From the NCBI GenBank assembly GCA_012960845.1, contig DUAN01000228.1, positions 1 to 57,951 of the forward strand: a stretch of DNA of 57,951 nt, written 5' to 3'. The DNA comes from Planctomycetota bacterium (lineage in GTDB: Bacteria; Planctomycetota; UBA8108; UBA1146). A program made the translations under genes and the position numbers. Positions 45,012 to 53,213 of this stretch are shown piece after piece. The notes below the pieces were generated by a model that was not told where the DNA came from, did not search any database, and was given only the letters and a program-made list of their open reading frames with translations. Position 1 is the first letter of the stretch, and the number at the start of each line of letters is the position of its first letter.

Positions 45012-47912
45012 CTATGTGGTCTGCCGTGCGACCAGCCCGGCAAAAGTGCCTTCTGCTGCGACCAGCTCGCTGTAAGTCCCCTGCTCGACTACACGGCCTC
45101 GATCGAGCACGTAGATGCAATCGGCAGCACGAATCGAACTGAGTCGATGGGCGATCACGATGCGCGTGACACGCCTTCGATTGAGGCTGTCGTTGACAAT
45201 CTTCTGGGCCTTGTTATCGAGGGCACTGGTAGCCTCGTCGAGGAACAGGATCTTGGGCCTTCGGATCAGCGCGCGGCAGATGAGGATGCGCTGTCGCTGG
45301 CCACCTGAAAGATTACTACCCCCCTCGCTGATCACCGTATGCATCTGCATCGGCATCTCGCGGATGTCATCTGAGATTCCCGCCTCTTCAGCCGCCTCCC
45401 ACGCCTGCTCCATCGAATAGACCGAGCCCACCGTGATGTTCTCGAAGATCGAGCCAGCACCGAGATGCCCCGATTGGAGCACCACTCCCAGTTGCCTGCG
45501 GACGGCGGTGGCATCGATCGAATCGACATCCTGACCATCGAAGCGAACCTCACCGCTTTCGGGACTCTCGAATCCGAGCATCAGCCGCAACAAAGTCGAC
45601 TTTCCGCACCCCGAGGTTCCGGTCAAGGCGATCATCTCACCTGGCCTGGCATGAATCGTCACATCTTCCAGCACCTTGGGACCCTCTGGTGAATAGCGGA
45701 AGTGGATCCGTGAGAGTTCGACCTCTCCCTTCAACTTCCCTGGATCGACGCTGGCGGTAACCGTTTCCATCTCTGCGGTCATCAGAGGCTTCATCCGTTC
45801 AGCGAGTACCGTGGTATCGAGGAAACCCACGACGGTTGCACTCAAGGTCAGTGCACCGGCGAGGAAGATCCCGAGGGCGGTATTGAACGCGAGGAACACA
45901 CCGATGGTCATCGGTGACTGACCCGGATCTTGCCCGGTGACCAGCGGAATCGCCAACATGAACAGGATCAATGTACTCAGTGTCGGGATCGCCATGTTGA
46001 AGAGTCCAAGGCCATCGACGATCCTCTGGACGCTGTTGGAGAGGCTCAACTGCTTCGCGACCCGCTCCATCCACAGGGCAAATGCCCGCCGTTCTGCACC
46101 GGCAACACGCAGTTTGCTCACGGCACTGATGAGTTGGACTTCGAAACCGAGCAGTTCACCTTCCTGCTCCATCAACTTCTTCGCATATCTGCGAATCAGT
46201 ACCCCCCCGATCATGGTGACGACTGCCACCAGAGTGGCGATGACGATGGCCACGAATGCCAGGGTCGAGTTGTAGTAGAAGAGCAGTACCACGTTGAGCA
46301 GTGCCATGAACGATGTCATCAGGGTCAACAAGGTCGAACCGCTGAACTCCTGGCTGATGGCGTGAGCGGCGGAGACACGTTGCAACAGGTCCCCGGTGGA
46401 GTACTTGGAGAAGAAGGACACCTTGAGTCGCAACAATCGATCCCAGATGGCGGATTGAGCATCGAAGTCGGTGATCACCGACAATCGGATGCTGACGAAG
46501 GCCTGGAACACCCTCAGCAGGGTCATCCCGATCGTAACGCCAATCAGCGCTGCGCCCAGTTCCATCAACAGTCTCGGGTTCGAGTCGGGGATCGCGGTAT
46601 CGAGCATGATGGCCATCGCCTGCGGAATCAGCATCCCCATCACCGTGAGAAGCATCGCAGCGAAGAAGAACGAGGTCACATCGGCGAACTTGTTATGAAG
46701 ACAGAACTTCACCAGGCCGAAGGGACTCTTCTCATTTTCGTCGAGGGATCGGATCAACACCAGGGCATCCTTCTCGAGTAACCGAGAGGTGGATTCGGTC
46801 ACGATCGTTCGCGAGTCATCCCGTGGATCGTAGATCAGGTAGTGCCCCCTGCGATCCTGCAAGATCGCTACCGGCCTGCCATCCTGCTCGAGATATGCGA
46901 CCAGTGGGCCGACGTCACGAGTCCACCACTTTCCGCGGAAGACGACGCGCCTCTGCTGAATCCTCGAAGCTCTGGTGATCGCCTCGGCTGGATCGCTCAG
47001 CGACTCCATATCGGTGGAATCGGCGATGGGCAAGATCTCGATCCCCTTCTCGGCTCCGACCAGTTTCATGACGGAAAAGAGATCTTCTCCACGGATCGAC
47101 TGGGTCTCCTGCGGGTTCAACACCGAAGCCAGTTGCGAGAGAGCTTGTTCTGATCTCTTCCCCTCGATGATCTTTCTTCGTTTCACACGCTCGAGGTTAT
47201 GATCCCCTTCACGAGACCTGGATACGGACCTGACCTCCTGGATGCAACGGTGCAGTCGTAGCAACGCAGACGATGCGGTTGAAACGGCAACTTCAGTTCG
47301 ATCGAGTACCTCGAATTCCATCTCCTCGCTCGCTTCGATCCAGCACCCTGCAGGAGCCAGTACCACATCATCTTCGAAGGAGATGTGATGTTTTCCCGCC
47401 AGCAGACCCTTCCCACGAACGACGCGAATCCATCCTTCTCGATCGGCCGGCGGAGCGACCCTGTGCCCGATAGAGATCACACGACTCTCTCCCTCGACCC
47501 ATCTCTCGCAGGAGGAGGGCACCGGCTCGGGATCGAGCAGAGGATAGACCTGCGTTGCCCAGGCCTGGATCACCTCGACCGCAGAGGAACCGAGCGATTG
47601 CGCTGCGAACTCGAGCCGTTCTCTCGGCAACTCGAGAACTCGTAGTGATTCGGTCGAAAGCACCATGGCAGAGTGAGTATCCTCACTCCGTTCTGCAGGA
47701 ATCGAGAAGAGAAAATCACCAGCACTGATGTCCCGGATGAGTCGACGACGTCCGGTGGCATGAGAACCCACCACGTCGGTGGCCACCAGTTCTCCCTGCC
47801 CATCGATGACGACCCAGACCAGATCGGGATCGTTGAGCAGCAGCGATAGATGCCCCGAGACGAGGCGAACCGTTCCATTCTGCTCGAGGAGTTGCGGTTC
47901 AATATTCATCAT
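45012..47912 (-). CDS. NHLM-type peptide-export ABC transporter, second subunit (permease/ATPase with degenerate N-terminal domains)
   Basis: 966 residues. Residues about 1-125 look like a CNB/cupin-type fold (LIRDISAGDFLFSIPAERSE); a second beta domain follows (about 140-220). Residues about 280-400 resemble a C39 peptidase without the catalytic Cys. Then come the ABC membrane domain (five to six helices, about 415-700) and the ATPase: Walker A GTSGCGKSTL, signature SNLSGGQRQR, Walker B ILFLDEATSALD, H-loop IVIAHRLSS. This layout matches the NHLM bacteriocin ABC2 family. ATG 47912 overlaps the stop of the C39 transporter gene (ATGA). Confidence 0.93.
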   Translation of the reverse strand: MMNIEPQLLEQNGTVRLVSGHLSLLLNDPDLVWVVIDGQGELVATDVVGSHATGRRRLIRDISAGDFLFSIPAERSEDTHSAMVLSTESLRVLELPRERLEFAAQSLGSSAVEVIQAWATQVYPLLDPEPVPSSCERWVEGESRVISIGHRVAPPADREGWIRVVRGKGLLAGKHHISFEDDVVLAPAGCWIEASEEMEFEVLDRTEVAVSTASSALLRLHRCIQEVRSVSRSREGDHNLERVKRRKIIEGKRSEQALSQLASVLNPQETQSIRGEDLFSVMKLVGAEKGIEILPIADSTDMESLSDPAEAITRASRIQQRRVVFRGKWWTRDVGPLVAYLEQDGRPVAILQDRRGHYLIYDPRDDSRTIVTESTSRLLEKDALVLIRSLDENEKSPFGLVKFCLHNKFADVTSFFFAAMLLTVMGMLIPQAMAIMLDTAIPDSNPRLLMELGAALIGVTIGMTLLRVFQAFVSIRLSVITDFDAQSAIWDRLLRLKVSFFSKYSTGDLLQRVSAAHAISQEFSGSTLLTLMTSFMALLNVVLLFYYNSTLAFVAIVIATLVAVVTMIGGVLIRRYAKKLMEQEGELLGFEVQLISAVSKLRVAGAERRAFALWMERVAKQLSLSNSVQRIVDGLGLFNMAIPTLSTLILFMLAIPLVTGQDPGQSPMTIGVFLAFNTALGIFLAGALTLSATVVGFLDTTVLAERMKPLMTAEMETVTASVDPGKLKGEVELSRIHFRYSPEGPKVLEDVTIHARPGEMIALTGTSGCGKSTLLRLMLGFESPESGEVRFDGQDVDSIDATAVRRQLGVVLQSGHLGAGSIFENITVGSVYSMEQAWEAAEEAGISDDIREMPMQMHTVISEGGSNLSGGQRQRILICRALIRRPKILFLDEATSALDNKAQKIVNDSLNRRRVTRIVIAHRLSSIRAADCIYVLDRGRVVEQGTYSELVAAEGTFAGLVARQTT

Positions 47913-50098
47913 GCGCTGGTCTCCTTGAACTCATCGTCCAGTTTCAGGAGATTTGCGTAAGCACCTGCTGCGCTCCACAGTTGATCGTGGTTTCCACGCT
48001 CAACGACTTTTCCGTGTTCCAGAACGATGATCTCGGTGCAATCCCGGATGGTGCTCAATCGATGAGAGACGAAGATGGAGGAGCAGCCTCGCATCCTCAT
48101 CCGATCGAGTACCACTCTTTCCGTCTCGGTATCGAGAGCACTCGTCGCCTCGTCGAGGATCAGGATGGTCGGGTTGGGCACCAGGGTCCTGGCGATTTCC
48201 AGTCGCTGTCGTTGCCCTCCGCTGAGGTTATTGCCGCCTTCGATCAACTCCGCATCGAAGCCGCCGGGGAGGGCGGTGATGGTCTCGAGGATCGCAGCAT
48301 CTTCACATGCCTGGTGCAGGTCTGAGTCAGGCACCGTGGAATCCCACAGGGTGAGGTTGTCTCGAACGGTACCGCTGAAGAGGAGGATCTCCTGGCTGAT
48401 GAAGGAGAAGGAATTGACGAACTGATTCCTCGGTAACTCGGAGAGTGGAACCCCATCGAAATAGATCTCGCCGCTCCACGGAACCAGTTCTCCAGAGATC
48501 AACTTGGCCAGCGTCGATTTGCCGGAGCCACTTCCACCGACCAGCGCCACTCGGTCCCCCGGTTTGATGTGCATGTTCATATCCTCCAGCATCGGAGGCT
48601 CCAGCGGATTGTAACCAAAGGAAACATTCTCCAGCCGGATGTCTCCCGACAGGAACACCTTCTCGCCCTCCTGCTCATCCGAGTCGGCCATCTCGAGGGC
48701 CGCTCTCTCGAAGGGGTACTTCAGCACATCGTCGATGCGGTCGAGATCGCCCCTCATCTCCTGGGATACCGTGCCGAGGTCGAGCAGGTTTTCGACCGGC
48801 CCGAGAAAACTACCCATCAAGGACTGGAAGGCGACCAGCATACCGATGGTCATGAAGCCATCGATGACACGGAATCCCCCGACGATGATCACCAGTACCG
48901 TTGCCAGTGCGCTGAGCAAGGTGGGCATCGTCGACAACAGCACATTGGAGACCTGCAGATTTTGCTGGGCGTTGATCGCCTTGGAGTAGTAGCCGGACCA
49001 CTTCTCGTAGAAGCCAGATTCCAGACCACTCGCCTTGATCGTCTCCATCCCCTTGAGCCCGGCCATCGCCGTTCCCTCGGCCTTTCCGAACTCCTGGAGC
49101 ACACGCATCGAAGCCTCGATGCGGCTGGCAGAGATCCAGCGCAACAAGGTGAAGTTCAGAAGTGCCACGCACAGCCCCACGCAGGTCAGTAACACGTCGT
49201 AGTAAAGCATCACCGTCAGATAGAGACCGGCCATCACCACATCGATGGCAGTCTGTGCCAATCGCCCCGAGATGTCGCTGGCGAGTTCTTCATTCAATCG
49301 GCTTCGACTGGCGACCTCTCCGGCAAATCTCTGGACATAGAACTCGTTAGGGAGTTGCAAGAGATGCCAGAGGAACTGACTCGACAACTTGATCGTCAGG
49401 TTCAATCGAAGTCGGCGAAGTGAATTCATCTGCAAGTACCTGAGTGCCAGTCCCAGAAGGATGGCGGAGAACATCCCCAGCATGACGGGGCGAGCCCAGT
49501 CCACTCTCCCCTGCAGGATGATCTCATCGAGGAAAACCTGCAGCAGTACCGGGAACAGGATCCCCGGAATCACCATCAAGAAGCCCACGAAGATGCAGAA
49601 CACAACGGGAAGAGCGGACCCGGCGAGCCGTTCCGCCACAGCCCCGATCAAACTCGGCCTCTTGCCGCCCTTCTCGAACTGCTCCCCTGGCTGCATCGCC
49701 AGCGCGACTCCGGTGAAACTACGTTCGAAGTCGCTGATCGAGATGATCCTGTGTCCCATCGCAGGGTCGTTGATGTACACCCTGTCCTTCTTGAAACCTT
49801 CCAGCACGACAAAATGGTTGAACTCCCAGAAGAGAATGCAGGGCATCTGCAGATTTCGCAGGGCATCGACGCTGGCCTTGATCCCGTTGGCTTCGAGTCC
49901 ATATCGTCGTGCGGCACGCAGGATATTGGCAGCCTTGCTGCCATCACGAGAGACTCCGCAATTCTGACGCAACTTGGCGAGCGGTTCGATCCTGCCGTGA
50001 TATCCGAGGATCATCGCAAGAGATGCAGCACCACATTCCACGGCCTCCAGTTGGAGGACGGTCGGCGTCTTCACCCTTTTTCCTGGACCGATGGCCAT
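47909..50098 (-). CDS. C39-peptidase-containing ABC transporter (NHLM-type, PCAT)
   Basis: 729 residues. The N-terminal C39 domain keeps its catalytic residues: Gln16 and Cys22 in LQLEAVECGAASL, His95 in EFNHFVVLEG and Asp111 in VYINDPAMG. It should cut a leader after a double glycine. The membrane domain spans about 155-450. The ATPase has GGSGSGKSTL, GGNNLSGGQRQRLEIAR, TILILDEATSALD and VSHRLS. It both matures and exports the peptide. It is five bases after the HlyD gene and overlaps the next gene by 4 bases. Confidence 0.95.
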   Translation of the reverse strand: MAIGPGKRVKTPTVLQLEAVECGAASLAMILGYHGRIEPLAKLRQNCGVSRDGSKAANILRAARRYGLEANGIKASVDALRNLQMPCILFWEFNHFVVLEGFKKDRVYINDPAMGHRIISISDFERSFTGVALAMQPGEQFEKGGKRPSLIGAVAERLAGSALPVVFCIFVGFLMVIPGILFPVLLQVFLDEIILQGRVDWARPVMLGMFSAILLGLALRYLQMNSLRRLRLNLTIKLSSQFLWHLLQLPNEFYVQRFAGEVASRSRLNEELASDISGRLAQTAIDVVMAGLYLTVMLYYDVLLTCVGLCVALLNFTLLRWISASRIEASMRVLQEFGKAEGTAMAGLKGMETIKASGLESGFYEKWSGYYSKAINAQQNLQVSNVLLSTMPTLLSALATVLVIIVGGFRVIDGFMTIGMLVAFQSLMGSFLGPVENLLDLGTVSQEMRGDLDRIDDVLKYPFERAALEMADSDEQEGEKVFLSGDIRLENVSFGYNPLEPPMLEDMNMHIKPGDRVALVGGSGSGKSTLAKLISGELVPWSGEIYFDGVPLSELPRNQFVNSFSFISQEILLFSGTVRDNLTLWDSTVPDSDLHQACEDAAILETITALPGGFDAELIEGGNNLSGGQRQRLEIARTLVPNPTILILDEATSALDTETERVVLDRMRMRGCSSIFVSHRLSTIRDCTEIIVLEHGKVVERGNHDQLWSAAGAYANLLKLDDEFKETSA

Positions 50099-50103
50099 GT
50101 TTT

Positions 50104-51546
50104 CTAGTTACCGCCCATTTCCCTGAGAAATGGCAACAAGAAGGTGATCGGTTGCCGGTTCTCGATGGTCGCATCTACTGTCACCGTCATGCCCGAGGTG
50201 ATTGCGATGTCCGGACCCTTTCCCGAAGACCACTGGTACCCACTGTGCGCCTCATCATCCGTACGCAACCGGCTACGAACCTCGATCATCGATCCTCCGG
50301 TCCCCAGGCTCATCGCCAGTTCCCGATTGCCCACGATGGCGGCGATCGAATCGGTCGAACGAGGTACCGACGATACGCTGGTGATATCACCAAGGATGCT
50401 ACCGAAGCGTTCGCGTTTGATGGTGGTCGGGGTGATGCGAATCTTCATTCCAGAATGGATCTTCTTGCCATCCTTGACCGGGAAGTACGCCACGGCGATG
50501 AGCCCATCCGCATCTCCGGAACTCTCGATCACTCCGATTCTCAATCCCGGCGTCAGCATCTGTCCGGCAGATACGGTCAACTCGAGGATTTTACCGCTCC
50601 TCGGCGAGGTGATGATCGACTGGTGGTTGAGATTCCTCGTCAACCTCTGCACACGACCTTTCGCTTCGGTCAACTCGAGACGGTTCTTGGTTTCGGCAGT
50701 CAACTCCGCCTGATCCAGCCTGGCCAGCTGGACTGCCAGTTCTTCCAGATTTCTCTGCAGCTCCTCGACGGCGTCGAGGCGCACCTGATGTTCTGTCAGG
50801 AACTTCAACCTCTGGAACTCGACTTCCTGCTGTTTCAGCTGGAGTTCAGAGATGGCCACCTTGTTATTGAGGAGTTCCTGTCGAGTGTCGGTGAGTTCCT
50901 GATCGTAGGCAGCGAAGATCTTTTCCTCGGTCAGTCCCTCGAAATCGGTCAACTTCTTGCTGAGAAACTGACCGAGAATTTCGAGGTCCGCCTGGACCAC
51001 CGTCAGTTGCTGCGACTGGCCCGCCAGGTATCGATCACTCTCAGCGTGGCGAGCGTTGGCCAGCGAGGTACTCGACTCGATTTGTTTCTGATACCAGTTC
51101 CGCTTCGCCTCGATGAACTGCTTCTCGGTGGCGAGAGTGAACTTACGAAGCGGCTCGATGATGGCGATCTTGGTTTCCAGCTCCTCGAGGAGTTGCTGCT
51201 CCACGGCGAGTTGCTCGACCAGTTCCGGCTGGTATACCTCGCCGAGAAGTTGCCCCTTGGTGACCTCGTCGCCCACCTCGACATCGAGTTGCAGCAGTTG
51301 TCCCTGGGAGTGACTCTGGAGCGGCACGATCCGTCCGGGAAAGACCATGATCCCGTTGGCGTTGAGATTGACCGGAATCTGGCCGAAGACACACCAGAAT
51401 CCGAAGCCAAGGAACCCGAGCCCCAGTACCAGCAAAGGCAGCCAGTTCCTCCGGGGAAGAACCTGCAACATCGTATCCAGCTGCTCCGGCGTCGAGATGT
51501 GTTCGAGTGCCTTTTTTCGAAACAGTGACGGCTTTTCAGCGGACAA
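50104..51546 (-). CDS. HlyD-family secretion adaptor (NHLM bacteriocin type)
   Basis: 480 residues. A short cytoplasmic N-terminus with an STPEQLD motif, as in NHLM secretion adaptors, one membrane helix (LPLLVLGLGFLGFGFW), a lipoyl-like half (SQGQLLQLDVEVGDEVTKGQ), a long periplasmic coiled coil (about 110-310) and the second lipoyl half (ITSPRSGKILELTVSAGQ), then the C-terminal beta domain. It links the inner-membrane transporter to the outer membrane. TTG 51546 has GAGGAGG 6 bases upstream. Confidence 0.93.
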   Translation of the reverse strand: MSAEKPSLFRKKALEHISTPEQLDTMLQVLPRRNWLPLLVLGLGFLGFGFWCVFGQIPVNLNANGIMVFPGRIVPLQSHSQGQLLQLDVEVGDEVTKGQLLGEVYQPELVEQLAVEQQLLEELETKIAIIEPLRKFTLATEKQFIEAKRNWYQKQIESSTSLANARHAESDRYLAGQSQQLTVVQADLEILGQFLSKKLTDFEGLTEEKIFAAYDQELTDTRQELLNNKVAISELQLKQQEVEFQRLKFLTEHQVRLDAVEELQRNLEELAVQLARLDQAELTAETKNRLELTEAKGRVQRLTRNLNHQSIITSPRSGKILELTVSAGQMLTPGLRIGVIESSGDADGLIAVAYFPVKDGKKIHSGMKIRITPTTIKRERFGSILGDITSVSSVPRSTDSIAAIVGNRELAMSLGTGGSMIEVRSRLRTDDEAHSGYQWSSGKGPDIAITSGMTVTVDATIENRQPITFLLPFLREMGGN

Positions 51547-51582
51547 GACGACCTCCTCGTCAAATTTCCTGGAAACGGTTGC

Positions 51583-52140
51583 TCAGTTCCGGGTCGCTCG
51601 CTCGAGCAAGTATTCGAAACGTCGGCTCGCCAGCGAAAGCGCCTCGAGAATCTCCGGATCCACCACCGAACTGCCCTCCACCTCACCCGGGTTGGCCGAA
51701 CCGACCTTGCCAACGGTGCTGACGGTCAGGGTAGTGTGAGTGAGATGGATCAATCGTTGCGCCAGGACGACTCCGAGGGCCCGGTAAAAGCGACTGGCGA
51801 AGCCGGTATCATTGCTGAGTTTTGTCTTCAGGTCCGATCGTGAAATCTGCAGTACCGTGGTCGATTCCGCAGCGATGAGGGTGACTGCTGGAGGCCTCGA
51901 ATCGAGCAGTGAGACTTCACCGACGATTTCGCCAGGGTAGACGGTAGCCAGAACCTTGCTGGTATCGTGGACGGTGGTCACCGTCAGTGCGCCATCGAGT
52001 ACAAACCCGATGAACTCGATATGGACACCCTCTTCGATGAGGATGTCGCCTTCCTGAAGCACGGTCGTCTGCCCGACCCGCACGAACCACTCGATATCTT
52101 GATCCTCGAGGACTCCAAGGATGATGAGGGAATTTCTCAA
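51583..52140 (-). CDS. Cyclic-nucleotide-binding domain protein of the export operon
   Basis: 185 residues. A single CNB domain (about 10-130): QEGDILIEEGVHIEFIGFVL, YPGEIVGEVSLLDSRPPAVTLIA and a closing helix. The phosphate cassette has GEVSLLDSRPPAVT, where the usual Arg-Ala is changed to Pro-Ala, so the ligand may not be cAMP. No DNA-binding domain is present, unlike Crp; the C-terminal 50 residues are helical. CNB proteins are known to accompany NHLM-type exporters. TTG 52140 is chosen (GAGG 7 bases upstream); GTG 52146 is possible. Confidence 0.8.
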   Translation of the reverse strand: MRNSLIILGVLEDQDIEWFVRVGQTTVLQEGDILIEEGVHIEFIGFVLDGALTVTTVHDTSKVLATVYPGEIVGEVSLLDSRPPAVTLIAAESTTVLQISRSDLKTKLSNDTGFASRFYRALGVVLAQRLIHLTHTTLTVSTVGKVGSANPGEVEGSSVVDPEILEALSLASRRFEYLLERATRN

Positions 52141-52210
52141 CCACACACCTCACTACTGCAGCGAGTTTGCACCGTGACCAATTGACCAGAAATCAGCAAA
52201 GAATGCTCCC

Positions 52211-52257
52211 GATATAATAAAACCGACCGTTTCCGCTCCGAGGGAGCAGAAACGGTC
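52211..52257 (-). terminator. Terminator-like hairpin between precursor gene and export genes
   Basis: Arms of 15 bases at 52225-52239 and 52243-52257, a 3-base loop and one G-U pair. On the minus strand the 3' arm is followed by GGTTTTATTATATC. It lies after the precursor stop and before the CNB gene, so it should end most transcripts and let a fraction read into the exporter genes. Confidence 0.85.
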
Positions 52258-52333
52258 AGTCGATCCGCACCAAGGTCCACACAGCAGAACTGAAGAACCC
52301 ATCATGCTCGATCCGGGCAAGTCACAGGAACTA

Positions 52334-52543
52334 CTATTTACCGCCGGTGAATTTGCCCTTTTGCCCCTTGTTTGCGTCCATGCCCTTAATTTCTGTGTCA
52401 GTCGGGCCCTTGGCATCACCACCGGACATACCATCGGCCTTACCCACTGGTTTTTTCCCTGGAGTTTTCTTCGAATCTCCGGCTCCTCCGGCGATACCTT
52501 CCAGGTCCGCGTCTGCGACTTCTTCGGGTTCCCAGTTGCTCAT
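52334..52543 (-). CDS. Double-glycine-leader precursor peptide (Lys/Gly-rich core)
   Basis: 69 residues from ATG 52543 (AGAGAGAAG upstream). The first 20 residues, MSNWEPEEVADADLEGIAGG, have Val at -12, Leu at -7, Ile at -4 and Gly-Gly at -2/-1, exactly the pattern cut by C39 peptidases. The expected 49-residue product has 11 Lys and 12 Gly, no Cys, no Tyr or Trp and one Phe, so neither disulfides nor lanthionines are possible. It is hydrophilic and basic. It is the first gene of the export operon and is followed by a strong hairpin. It does not resemble a long NHLP or Nif11 leader. Function not known. Confidence 0.8.
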   Translation of the reverse strand: MSNWEPEEVADADLEGIAGGAGDSKKTPGKKPVGKADGMSGGDAKGPTDTEIKGMDANKGQKGKFTGGK

Positions 52544-53213
52544 GATTACTTCTCTCTTGGAAATCGATGTTTTGAATCGTGACCCCAAAAGTGGGTCTAA
52601 TGTTCTTTGGGTGAGTGATTTCCGGCGGCTCACCCTTGAACCGTCAACGTCGTCGAGAACGATCCTTCCAATTTCTTCGAAATGATATGGCGGGCACTTC
52701 GTAAAAATCCACCTGGGACACGAACCACGGCACGAACCACGGTACGAACCACACGCAAAAAGAAATCGATCAAACCAGTCGACATTCGCAGTTTAAATCA
52801 GATCGATAGCACCCGCCATGACCGACTCACCAACCTCATCCGCCCGCTATAACTCCTTATGATACAATATATTATGATTACTCTCGACTGACGCCGCGGC
52901 GTCACCTTCCGATATTAAGACAGCCAAGTCGAGAATTGTCCAGGTGCGTCGAGGATCCAGACGATCGTTGCATCTGAACACCCAAAGAAATGAACCGCAC
53001 CAGGGCTACGGAAGAGGATGGCTACCGAGGAGGAGGATCGATCCAGCGGGAGCCGAGCCACTCGGTCGTACCTCCGCTGCAACTCGTTCGGTTCCAGCGA
53101 ACTCCTTCGATCATCGCAGCCAGCAAGGGCACGCCCTTCCACCATCGATCCCCATCGAAGTTCAGCAGATGACCGTGATCATGATCGGAAGAATCCCATG
53201 GTATCGTACCCCC
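52544..53213. other. Divergent control region between the peptide operon and the PSD1 gene
   Basis: No gene seen. Contents in order: an inverted repeat GGGTGAG/CTCACCC at 52609-52635 in the precursor leader; a 12-base tandem repeat of CACGAACCACGG at 52719-52754; an AT-rich tract with TATAAC and TACAAT words at 52850-52880; and a 16-base perfect palindrome at 52889-52904. Promoters for both directions are probably here. Confidence 0.55.
52889..52904. promoter_or_regulatory. 16-base perfect palindrome, candidate operator
   Basis: TGACGCCGCGGCGTCA is a perfect palindrome directly beside the AT-rich promoter-like tract. Its TGAC...GTCA ends recall two-fold regulator sites; the regulator is unknown. 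Confidence 0.5.

Noticed and set aside
49909..51528. 539-codon plus-strand frame over the HlyD adaptor gene
   Set aside because: The HlyD protein has lipoyl, coiled-coil and membrane regions in the right order; the opposite frame is Leu-rich shadow.
52334..52633. 99-residue version of the precursor peptide starting at 52633
   Set aside because: The extra 30 residues would push a GG leader to an unusual length; the ATG at 52543 gives a canonical leader and has a purine-rich site upstream.
52915..53145. 76-codon minus-strand frame in the divergent spacer
   Set aside because: No Shine-Dalgarno, no GG leader or known motif, and it is not in the transcript direction of a clear promoter; probably chance.
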